A program made the translations under genes and the position numbers. The notes under the pieces are model-generated. The model had not been told where the DNA came from. It did not search any database and worked only from the letters and a program-made list of their open reading frames with translations. Source: Lutibacter sp. (lineage in GTDB: Bacteria > Bacteroidota > Bacteroidia > Flavobacteriales > Flavobacteriaceae). Taken from it: a stretch of DNA of 52,522 nucleotides. Below are positions 25,178 through 32,914 of this stretch, in pieces (positions within the stretch are counted from its first letter, which is position 1; each line of letters opens with the position of its first letter). Location of the stretch: positions 1 through 52,522 of the forward strand of contig JAKIVA010000014.1 of assembly GCA_021647265.1 (NCBI GenBank), given 5' to 3'.

Positions 25178-26368
25178 ATGCGAATTGGAATGATTTTAGA
25201 CAAAACTTTTCCACCCGATCCTAGGGTTGAAAATGAAGCAACTTCATTGATTGAAAAAGGGCATGAAGTGTTTCTGTTTTGTTTAAAATATTCAAACACA
25301 CTACCTGATGAGGTGTTGAAAGGAATTCAAGTAAAAAGATATAAGTCTAATAGGTTAACCTATAAATTATCTGCATTGGCTTATACAATTCCATTGTATA
25401 CTTTAATTATGTCAAAAAAAATACATCATTTTTTAATCACCAATAAAATTGAAGTAATTCACATTCATGATATTCAAATTGCTGAAGCGGTTTTTAAGGC
25501 TAATAAAAGCATAAACTTAAAAGTAGTATTGGATTTGCATGAAAACAGGCCCGAAATTATGAAGTTTTATCCTCACCTGAAATCTTTTTTGGGTAAGATT
25601 TTAATTTCTTTAAAAAGATGGAAACAAAAAGAAGAAGAATTTATAAAAAAAGCAACTACTTTGATTGTGGTAACTGAAGAGTCTAAAAATGAGATTGTAA
25701 ACAGGGTAGGGAAGCTTTCAAAAGAAATAGTTGTTGTACCAAATACAGTTCATAGAAATTATTATAATGAAGCAGTTATAAAACAGGAAATACTTGAAAA
25801 GTATAAAGATAACTTTGTATTGTTATATATAGGAGACACAGGTTTAAGAAGAGGTCTACAAACTGCTATTGAAAGTATTTCTGTACTAAAGGAAACTATC
25901 AAAAACTTAAAATTGGTTGTTGTAGGAAGTAATACTTCTGATACAATTTTAAAAGAACAGGTTAAGGAATTAAACATTCAAAATTTTGTGGATTTTGAAG
26001 GGTGGAAAAATGAAAATTTATTGCCATCATATATTCTAGCTAGTTCAATTTGTATCTCACCTTTGCATAGAAATTTACACCATGATACTACGTATGCTAA
26101 TAAACTTTCTCAGTATATGAGTATTGGAAAACCATTGTTGGTTAGTAATGCCATTGCACAGGTAAATTTAATTAAAAAAGCAACATCGGGATTAATTCAT
26201 AGAGAACAAGACTCAGAAGATTTTACAATGAAGGTTTTGCAATTGTATACAGATAAAAAATTAAGAGAAAATTTGGGCAGTAATGGAGTTCAATTTATAA
26301 CAGAAGAATTTAGTTGGGAAAAAACTTCTAAAAATTTAATAGATTTATATGCTAATTTAAATTTATGA
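25178..26368 (+). CDS. GT4 family glycosyltransferase
   Basis: 396-aa GT-B fold enzyme. The N-terminal domain opens MRIGMILDKTFPPDPRVENEA, and the donor domain starts near 195-215 (FVLLYIGDTGLRRGLQTAI). The C-terminal donor site region is visible as CISPLHRNLHHDTTYANKLSQYMSIGKPLLVSN (about 291-325), where the usual E-x7-E is not exact. It probably adds a sugar from a nucleotide donor to a membrane-linked glycan on the cytoplasmic side. It ends in an ATGA overlap with the next glycosyltransferase gene, so the pair is translationally coupled. Confidence 0.85.
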   Translation: MRIGMILDKTFPPDPRVENEATSLIEKGHEVFLFCLKYSNTLPDEVLKGIQVKRYKSNRLTYKLSALAYTIPLYTLIMSKKIHHFLITNKIEVIHIHDIQIAEAVFKANKSINLKVVLDLHENRPEIMKFYPHLKSFLGKILISLKRWKQKEEEFIKKATTLIVVTEESKNEIVNRVGKLSKEIVVVPNTVHRNYYNEAVIKQEILEKYKDNFVLLYIGDTGLRRGLQTAIESISVLKETIKNLKLVVVGSNTSDTILKEQVKELNIQNFVDFEGWKNENLLPSYILASSICISPLHRNLHHDTTYANKLSQYMSIGKPLLVSNAIAQVNLIKKATSGLIHREQDSEDFTMKVLQLYTDKKLRENLGSNGVQFITEEFSWEKTSKNLIDLYANLNL

Positions 26369-27642
26369 AAAAAGCACTCATTATAACGTATTATTGGCCT
26401 CCTGCAGGAGGTTCAGGAGTGCAACGTTGGTTGAAGTTTGTAAAATATTTTAGAGATTTTGGAGTAGAACCTGTTGTTTTTACCGTTAAAAACCCTCAGT
26501 ATCCAATTCTAGATAAATCATTACAAAATGAGATTCCTAAAGGAGTTGAAATTTTGAAACAACCTATTTGGGAACCAAATAATATAGTCTCTTTCATTGT
26601 AAAAAAGAATAACGAAACAGTAGGGTTTTTGAATCCAAATCCATCAGTTTTTGGAAAATTAGCACAATATATTAGAGCCAATTATTTTATTCCTGATGCT
26701 CGTAAATTTTGGATAAAACCTTCGGTAAAATATTTAAAAAACTATTTGTCTAAAAATGAAATTGATGTAATTATCACAACAGGCCCGCCACACAGTACAC
26801 ATTTAATTGGCTTAAAATTAAAGCAGAAATTAGCTGTAAAGTGGGTTGCAGATTTTAGAGATCCTTGGACTGAAATAGATTATTTTCATCAATTGCCTTT
26901 AACTAAAAAATCAATAAAAAAACATAAATATTTAGAAAAAGAAGTATTAAATAATGCAGATGCTGTTATAGTTGTTGGTGATACAATGAAAAAAAATTAC
27001 AGTAAATTTAATAAAAACGTAATTACTGTAACCAATGGATTTGATAGTGAAATTGTAGATACAAAGGGGCTTTTAGACACAAAATTTACCATGACGCACA
27101 TTGGTTTAATGAATGCAGATAGAAACCCAGAAATGTTATGGAAAGTTTTGGCTGAAATAAGTACTGAAAATAAAGACTTTGCTAAAGATTTTGAGTTGAA
27201 ATTAATAGGGAAAATAGCTCCTGATGTTAACAAAGCTATTTTAGTAAATAATTTAGGTAACAATATTCATTTAATTGATTACATTCCTCACGATAAAGTG
27301 ATTGAATTTCAAAAAAAATCACAATTATTATTATTGGTTGTTAACAATGTACCAAGTGCGAAGGCTATTATTACAGGTAAAGTATTTGAATATCTAATGG
27401 CTAAACGTCCAATTTTGGCAATAGCACCAATTAATGGAGATTTAGCTGAGATAATTAAACGAACAAATTCAGGGTTTGTTGTTGGTTTTGATGATGAAGT
27501 TTTATTGAAAAAAACTATCTTAGATTTGTACTCTAGATTTAAGCAACAGAATTTAGAAATTAACTCTAAAAAAATTGAGCAATTTCATAGAAGGGAGTTG
27601 ACTAAAAAAGTTTCTAAAATCATAAATAGTATTACTAAATGA
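26365..27642 (+). CDS. GT4 family glycosyltransferase
   Basis: 425-aa GT-B fold enzyme. It begins with YYWPPAGGSGVQRWLKFVKY (10-29), typical of a flavobacterial GT4 group in capsule or O-antigen loci. The middle part has FRDPWTEIDYF and the donor site has KVFEYLMAKRPILAIAPINGDLAEII (near 343-368). It overlaps the upstream glycosyltransferase by 4 bp (ATGA) and the wecB-like gene by 4 bp. Acceptor and donor sugars cannot be read off, although the next gene suggests that ManNAc is available as a donor. Confidence 0.87.
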   Translation: MKKALIITYYWPPAGGSGVQRWLKFVKYFRDFGVEPVVFTVKNPQYPILDKSLQNEIPKGVEILKQPIWEPNNIVSFIVKKNNETVGFLNPNPSVFGKLAQYIRANYFIPDARKFWIKPSVKYLKNYLSKNEIDVIITTGPPHSTHLIGLKLKQKLAVKWVADFRDPWTEIDYFHQLPLTKKSIKKHKYLEKEVLNNADAVIVVGDTMKKNYSKFNKNVITVTNGFDSEIVDTKGLLDTKFTMTHIGLMNADRNPEMLWKVLAEISTENKDFAKDFELKLIGKIAPDVNKAILVNNLGNNIHLIDYIPHDKVIEFQKKSQLLLLVVNNVPSAKAIITGKVFEYLMAKRPILAIAPINGDLAEIIKRTNSGFVVGFDDEVLLKKTILDLYSRFKQQNLEINSKKIEQFHRRELTKKVSKIINSITK

Positions 27643-28718
27643 AAAAAATTGTAACCATATTAGGAGCAAGGCCACAGTTTGTAAAAGCAGCCGTTTTAAG
27701 TAGGGTTATTTCCAAGCATAATTTTATTGAAGAGGTTATTATGCATACTGGACAGCATTACGATGTTAATATGAGTGCTATTTTTTTTAGCGAAATGGAA
27801 ATTCCTACACCAAAATATAACTTAGAAATTAATGGGTTAAGTCATGGAGCAATGACGGGGCAAATGTTAGTGAAAATTGAAGAAGTGTTGGAAAAAGAAA
27901 AACCTGAGGCTGTTTTGGTTTATGGTGATACAAACTCAACATTGGCAGGTGCATTGGCAGCAAAAAAAATGAATATTAAAGTTATTCATGTTGAGGCAGG
28001 GTTACGTTCCTTTAATATGAAAATGCCCGAAGAGGTAAACCGAATTTTAACAGATAGAATCTCAGATCTACTACTTTGTCCAACAAGCATAGCCATTCAA
28101 AACCTACAAAAAGAAGGATTTGAAAATTTTGAGACCAACGTAGTGAAATGTGGTGATATTATGAAAGATGCTGTATCTTTTTATGGGGAAATTTCAGCAC
28201 AAAAATCTTCAATAATTTCAAAGCTAGAATTAAAATCTAACAATTTTGTTTTAGCAACAATTCACCGTCAAGAGAATACAGATTCTATAGAGAGTTTAAA
28301 AGCTATTTTTAAGGGGCTAGAAGAAATAAACAAGCAAAAGCAAGTAGTAATACCATTACATCCACGTACAAAAGCTATTTTAGATGCTCATAACCTACAA
28401 TATAATATTACTACAATTGCTCCTGTTGGCTATTTTGATATGCTAGAATTATTAAAAAATTGCAACTTGGTAATTACCGATAGTGGTGGGCTTCAAAAGG
28501 AGGCATTTTTTAATAATAAACATTGTATAATTGCAAGGGAAGAAACAGAGTGGGTTGAATTAGTTTCAAATGGGTTTGCTGAAATTGTGGGAAGTAATAC
28601 CAACAAAATGATTTCAGCATTTCAAAATTTTCAAAATTTTTCTACCAATTTTGATATGGAATTGTATGGAAATGAAGTAGGAGAAAAGATTTATACTGAA
28701 ATTCTTAATTTAATATAA
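27639..28718 (+). CDS. wecB: UDP-N-acetylglucosamine 2-epimerase (non-hydrolysing)
   Basis: 359-aa enzyme that interconverts UDP-GlcNAc and UDP-ManNAc. The GT-B-like fold shows RPQFVKAA (11-18), TGQHYD (37-42), GDTNSTLAG (96-104), HVEAGLRSF (117-125), MPEEVNR (129-135) and a DSGGLQKEA segment near 280, all hallmarks of WecB/MnaA. It overlaps the previous gene by 4 bp (ATGA) and the flippase gene by 1 base (TAATG). No adjacent wecC dehydrogenase is present, so the product is probably used as ManNAc. Confidence 0.93.
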   Translation: MKKIVTILGARPQFVKAAVLSRVISKHNFIEEVIMHTGQHYDVNMSAIFFSEMEIPTPKYNLEINGLSHGAMTGQMLVKIEEVLEKEKPEAVLVYGDTNSTLAGALAAKKMNIKVIHVEAGLRSFNMKMPEEVNRILTDRISDLLLCPTSIAIQNLQKEGFENFETNVVKCGDIMKDAVSFYGEISAQKSSIISKLELKSNNFVLATIHRQENTDSIESLKAIFKGLEEINKQKQVVIPLHPRTKAILDAHNLQYNITTIAPVGYFDMLELLKNCNLVITDSGGLQKEAFFNNKHCIIAREETEWVELVSNGFAEIVGSNTNKMISAFQNFQNFSTNFDMELYGNEVGEKIYTEILNLI

Positions 28719-30172
28719 TGGGCATTGTTTTAAAACAATCTTTTGTTAATACAGCCATCCTATTTTTAGGTTTTGCCATAGGAGGCGTTAACGTATTGTT
28801 TTTATATACTCATTTTTTACAGGAAAATTATTTTGGATTAATTACTTTTTTATTATCAACAGCAAATATAATTTTACCATTACTTGTTTTTGGTATGCAG
28901 CATACAGTAATAAAATATTACTCATCGTACAAAACTAAAACAGAAAAAGACAGTTTTTTAATATCTACACTTTTAATTCCACTCATTGTAATTATTCCTT
29001 TTGGACTGATAGGCGCTTATTTTTATGAAACTATTTCAAATTGGCTTTCGGTAGAAAACCCTTTTATAAAAAAATATACAGGCCTTATTTTTATAATAGC
29101 TATTTTTATGGGTTATTTTGAAGTTTTTTACTCGTGGACCAAAGTTCAGTTTAACTCAATTTTTGGAAATTTTGTAAAAGAAATTTTTGCACGTATTTGT
29201 GTCTCATTATTATTAGTAGCAGTTTATTTGGGGTGGCTTACAAATGAACAGTTTATTTATGGAGTAGTAGTTGTTTACGGGATACGAGCATTAATAATGA
29301 AGATTTATGCACTCTCTATATATAGACCAAAGCTAATTTTTAAATTTCCATCTAATATTAAGAAGATAATTAATTTTTCATTGTATATAATTGTTGCGGG
29401 TTCAGCGGCAGGAATTTTATTAGAAATAGATAAGTTTATGATTCCTCAAATGGAGCAAATTGCACAAGTTGCTTATTATTCAGTAGGTATTTATATAGCA
29501 AGTGTTATCGCAATTCCAACAAGGGCAATGCAGCAAATTACAAGTCCTATTACAGCCAAGGATATGAACGAAAATAATTTAGTTGAGGTTGAGAAACTGT
29601 ACAAAAAAACTTCTATAAACCTATTGGTAATTGGTGGGTTATTTTTTTTACTAATTAATTTAAATATTTCTGATTTATACGAACTAATTAATAAGCCTCA
29701 GTTTACAAAGGGAATATGGATTGTATTAATTATTTCTATTGCTAAATTAATGGAATTGGCTTTGGGTACAGCAAATGCAATTTTAGTAAATTCTAAATAT
29801 TATAAAATCTTTTTTTATTTATCATTAGCTATGGCAATCAGTGTAATTTTATTAAATAAATGGCTAATTAAAGCAATAGGTATTAACGGAGCAGCACTTG
29901 CAACCCTAATAGTTGTAATTGTGTATAGTATTTATAAAATTGTTTATATTAAATCTAAATTAAGAATTCAGCCTTTTAGTCTAAAAACAATTAAATTATT
30001 ATTGATAATTTTTGGAATATTTACGTTGTTTTATTTTTGGAATTTTAGTTTTAACCCACTAATAAATATAGCCCTTAAATCTTTAATTATTGTTTTTTTA
30101 TACCTGGTACTTATTAAAAAAACAACAATCTCAAAAGATATTAATGATTTGATATATAGGTATTTATATTGA
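28718..30172 (+). CDS. Oligosaccharide flippase (Wzx-like, MOP superfamily)
   Basis: 484-aa membrane protein with about 14 helices, the size of polysaccharide export flippases. Helix 1 (FVNTAILFLGFAIGGVNVLFLY) and the amphipathic TNEQFIYGVVVVYGIRALIMK region follow the family pattern. It should flip undecaprenyl-linked oligosaccharide to the periplasmic side, fed by the two GT4 enzymes. Its start overlaps the wecB stop by 1 base. It is the last gene of the glycan locus, followed by 63 bp before the LysE gene. No Wzy polymerase, initiating transferase or ligase was seen in the window. Confidence 0.87.
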   Translation: MGIVLKQSFVNTAILFLGFAIGGVNVLFLYTHFLQENYFGLITFLLSTANIILPLLVFGMQHTVIKYYSSYKTKTEKDSFLISTLLIPLIVIIPFGLIGAYFYETISNWLSVENPFIKKYTGLIFIIAIFMGYFEVFYSWTKVQFNSIFGNFVKEIFARICVSLLLVAVYLGWLTNEQFIYGVVVVYGIRALIMKIYALSIYRPKLIFKFPSNIKKIINFSLYIIVAGSAAGILLEIDKFMIPQMEQIAQVAYYSVGIYIASVIAIPTRAMQQITSPITAKDMNENNLVEVEKLYKKTSINLLVIGGLFFLLINLNISDLYELINKPQFTKGIWIVLIISIAKLMELALGTANAILVNSKYYKIFFYLSLAMAISVILLNKWLIKAIGINGAALATLIVVIVYSIYKIVYIKSKLRIQPFSLKTIKLLLIIFGIFTLFYFWNFSFNPLINIALKSLIIVFLYLVLIKKTTISKDINDLIYRYLY

Positions 30173-30235
30173 AATTTGTAAAAATCAAAAAACAGGTACC
30201 AAAATAAAAGTATTCTAATTTTAAAAAATGTTTGC

Positions 30236-30850
30236 ATGGTATATTTAACTCACCTCTTTTATGGAATAATTATGGCATATTTCGGCTTAATTTCCCCAGG
30301 AATGCTTAATATGACTGCTTTAAAAACAAGAATAGATGTTAGTAGAGCAGCAAGTGTTAAATATGCTTTTGGAGCAGCAATTGTCGTGTTAATTCAAGCA
30401 GGAATAGCTTTACTTTTTGCAGATTACTTTATTAAAAACCCTAAAGTTATTGAAGTTTTAAAAACCGTTGGAGTATTTGTGTTTTTTGCTTTGGCTGTTT
30501 TTTTCTTCTTTCTTTCCAGAAAAAAAATAGCCACAAAAGCTAAAAGTGGAACAGGTAATTTTTTTATAAAAGGTATGGCAATGTCAGCCGTTAATATGTT
30601 GGCTATTCCTTTTTATTTAGGAATAAGTATTTATTTAGCTTCAGAAAGTAAAATTATTGTAGAACAACCTTATATTTCAATATTTGTTTTAGGAGCATCC
30701 ATAGGTTCATTCTTATTATTTTTTACGTACATATCTTTTGCGAAAATTATTATTAAGAAAATATCATTTATTGCGACTAACATAAACGGCATCTTAAGTT
30801 TGTTATTTTTACTGTTAGGAATTTTAACATTGATTAAGTTATTGCCTTAA
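30236..30850 (+). CDS. LysE-family transporter
   Basis: 204-aa membrane protein with six helices, typical of LysE/RhtB exporters of amino acids or metabolites. The family start YGIIMAYFGLISPGMLNMTALKTRID (9-34) includes the conserved G-P/SPGM turn; a positively charged loop (FFLSRKKIATKAKSG) lies in the middle. It probably exports an amino acid, but the substrate is not evident. It follows the flippase by 63 bp and could be transcribed with the glycan locus or separately; no promoter box was recognised. Confidence 0.82.
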   Translation: MVYLTHLFYGIIMAYFGLISPGMLNMTALKTRIDVSRAASVKYAFGAAIVVLIQAGIALLFADYFIKNPKVIEVLKTVGVFVFFALAVFFFFLSRKKIATKAKSGTGNFFIKGMAMSAVNMLAIPFYLGISIYLASESKIIVEQPYISIFVLGASIGSFLLFFTYISFAKIIIKKISFIATNINGILSLLFLLLGILTLIKLLP

Positions 30851-30890
30851 ATTATTTTTATATTTACGAAACCAAACAATTAATTTTAAT

Positions 30891-31385
30891 ATGATTTTAG
30901 CTATTGAGAAAAACCTACACAGAGGTATTCAACTTTTAAGCACTATTTCTGATGATGAATACAGTAATACAACAATAGCGCCCTATTATTCAAGTATAGG
31001 AAGTCATATGCGACACATTTTAGATGTTTTTGACTGTATTTTTGATGGGTTGAATGAAGGTGAAATTAATCTTATCAATAGAAAACGAAATGAATTAGCC
31101 GAAAATTATACTAAAGAAGGACTAGCCTATTTTGATGAAATTTTAAAAAAATTAGATACTTTAAGAACCAAAGATTTTAATAAAATTGTTAAAGTAACAG
31201 ATGATTTGGGCATAGGTATAATTACGGCAAATTTTACGTTAGCAGCCATCTTAATTCAAGCTCATAGTCATGCTATTCATCATTTTGCTAGTGTTGGTTA
31301 TATTATATCTCAATTAGGAATTAGTTTACCTGATGAAGATTTTGGTTTTAATCCAACAACACCACGTGATAAGGTAGTTAGGTAG
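30891..31385 (+). CDS. DinB-family protein
   Basis: 164-aa four-helix-bundle protein. Conserved histidines are visible in GSHMRHILDVFD (33-44) and in AHSHAIHHFASVGYI (131-145), the metal-site pattern of the DinB superfamily. Members serve as thiol transferases or as stress-related proteins, and the reaction here is not known. It stands between the LysE gene and the convergent ATP-grasp gene, whose 3' end it overlaps by 8 bp. Confidence 0.82.
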   Translation: MILAIEKNLHRGIQLLSTISDDEYSNTTIAPYYSSIGSHMRHILDVFDCIFDGLNEGEINLINRKRNELAENYTKEGLAYFDEILKKLDTLRTKDFNKIVKVTDDLGIGIITANFTLAAILIQAHSHAIHHFASVGYIISQLGISLPDEDFGFNPTTPRDKVVR

Positions 31386-32430
31386 TATTTAAATTTTTAA
31401 TTTTTTTAAGATATTTTTTATAACCAAAATAAAGGTTAAATAAATAGCTGAGGTTTGTAAAGTTTGCGTTGTTTAGTTTCTTGTTATGAACTCCAATTTT
31501 GTAAATTATCTTCCAATGATTTTTAATTGTTTTTAGAGCATTTAAATAGCTTCCTTTACTAGGGTCATAAATGTGTGTGGGCTCAGAAATTATTCCGTTA
31601 ATTTCTATAATTTTAAAATTTTTACCTTCTAATAATTCATCAAAATTATTATATTTAATATCAACCCTTCCATAATACCAACCTTTTATATTTTTGTTCA
31701 ATTTATCTAAAATAGCTGTTAATTTTGGACTTATTAAGTGATTTCCATTTATAAACTGAGTACCTTTTGAATGATTACCAATTACAGTTAGCATAATTTC
31801 TTCATTTTTAAAAGGAACTGTTTGTAGCTTATCTTTGTTTAATTCAGAAATTAATTCAATATAAATTTTGGCTCTTTTGTCGTTTCTAATAAGTTCTAAA
31901 AGGGTAGATTTTCCATCTCCAAGAACTGTTAAATATTTTTTTAGTGTAATTGATGTTATTGTTCCTTCTTTTTCTCCGGGAATTCTGTAATAAAAAATAC
32001 CACACTCTTTTTTAAGATTGATGAATTCTTGGACTATCAAATTAATGGAGTTGTATTTTTGTATGTATTGTGAAAGTTCTTTTTCTGAATTAATTTTTTT
32101 AACTAACAACCCTCTAAAACCAATATCGGGTTTAATTATCAAAGGAAATGAAATATTTTGTGATGAAATTTCGAATAAAATATCCGCTGTTTTCATCTCT
32201 TTTTTAATGAAAATTGTTTTTGGACTGTATTTTTCAGGAATCAATAAAACCGTATCATATTTAGATTCTAATCCATTTCCAGCACCTTCGATTGCAGGAT
32301 TAACTGCTGAAAAAAAACCAAAACTTCGCGATTTTACAGCCAAGTAGAAAGCATAAGGAACTACAGGTATATAGAACATAAATGAAGGCCAATATTCCCA
32401 GTTTGTAAACTTTTTTAAGTTAAAAAACAT
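31378..32430 (-). CDS. ATP-grasp domain protein, D-Ala-D-Ala-ligase-like
   Basis: 350-aa soluble protein. The N-terminal 70 residues (FFNLKKFTNWEYWPSFMFYIP) form a membrane-proximal or subdomain that differs from classic ligases. The ATP-grasp core shows KPDIGFRGLLVKKI (about 99-112), LIVQEFI, the lysine/glycine loop (LGDGKSTLLELI) and a metal-binding E-x-N (KIIEINGIISEPTHIYDP, 285-302). This family joins a carboxylate and an amine or thiol with ATP; the substrates are unknown. It follows the small membrane protein by 2 bp on the minus strand, and its end overlaps the DinB gene. Confidence 0.8.
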   Translation of the reverse strand: MFFNLKKFTNWEYWPSFMFYIPVVPYAFYLAVKSRSFGFFSAVNPAIEGAGNGLESKYDTVLLIPEKYSPKTIFIKKEMKTADILFEISSQNISFPLIIKPDIGFRGLLVKKINSEKELSQYIQKYNSINLIVQEFINLKKECGIFYYRIPGEKEGTITSITLKKYLTVLGDGKSTLLELIRNDKRAKIYIELISELNKDKLQTVPFKNEEIMLTVIGNHSKGTQFINGNHLISPKLTAILDKLNKNIKGWYYGRVDIKYNNFDELLEGKNFKIIEINGIISEPTHIYDPSKGSYLNALKTIKNHWKIIYKIGVHNKKLNNANFTNLSYLFNLYFGYKKYLKKIKNLNTT

Positions 32431-32432
32431 AA

Positions 32433-32657
32433 CTATTTACTGCTAAAAAAAGCATTCAAAAGAATACGAATTCCTAAAAAGCCTATAATCATAGCCGTTA
32501 TTGCAGCTAATATTCCTGTGATAAGCCATAAGTAATTATTTTCTTGTTTAATGGCTTTAAAACCTATTGTAATTAAAATGGGAGCCAAAATAACTAGAGG
32601 AAATGCAATTAACTCATATTTTAAACCCCGTATTAATTCTTTTCTATCAGTTGCCAT
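32433..32657 (-). CDS. Small two-helix membrane protein (DUF6095-like)
   Basis: 74-aa protein with two helices at about 13-33 and 43-65 (LITGILAAITAMIIGFLGIRI) and a short positively charged N-terminus, MATDRKELIRGLKY. The length and this opening match the DUF6095 small proteins of Flavobacteriia. Function unknown. It is co-directional with and 2 bp before the ATP-grasp gene. The palindromic element at 32752-32882 lies just upstream. Confidence 0.75.
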   Translation of the reverse strand: MATDRKELIRGLKYELIAFPLVILAPILITIGFKAIKQENNYLWLITGILAAITAMIIGFLGIRILLNAFFSSK

Positions 32658-32751
32658 TAATAATGATTTAGTTTTAAGTGCATAAAATTTGTTTTAACAA
32701 AGTTAAAAATAAGTGATTTATTTTAGACTAATATACTTTTTATAAATAAAT

Positions 32752-32882
32752 GAGACTGTCTGAAAAGGTACAAAATTCGTCATTCTGAATTTATTTCAGA
32801 ATCCCATCCTATTGATTATCAATCATTATGAGAACCTGAAACGAGTTCAGGTTGACGTAAATTACACTTTTTAGACAGCCTC
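32752..32882. repeat. 131-bp palindromic element with IS-like ends (MITE-like)
   Basis: Left end GAGACTGTCTGAAAAGGT and right end (inverted) GAGGCTGTCTAAAAAGT share the end sequence of the IS at 111-127. Inside, CGTCATTCTGAATTTATTTC and an inverted, diverged copy (CGTCAACCTGAACTCGTTTC) give a long imperfect palindrome with a central GATTATCAATC. There is no reading frame. It lies 32 bp after the end of icd, so it may also terminate that transcript. The other copy is at 45735-45875. Confidence 0.7.
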
Positions 32883-32914
32883 TTTTGTGTAAAATCTGAT
32901 TTAAAGATTTTAAT

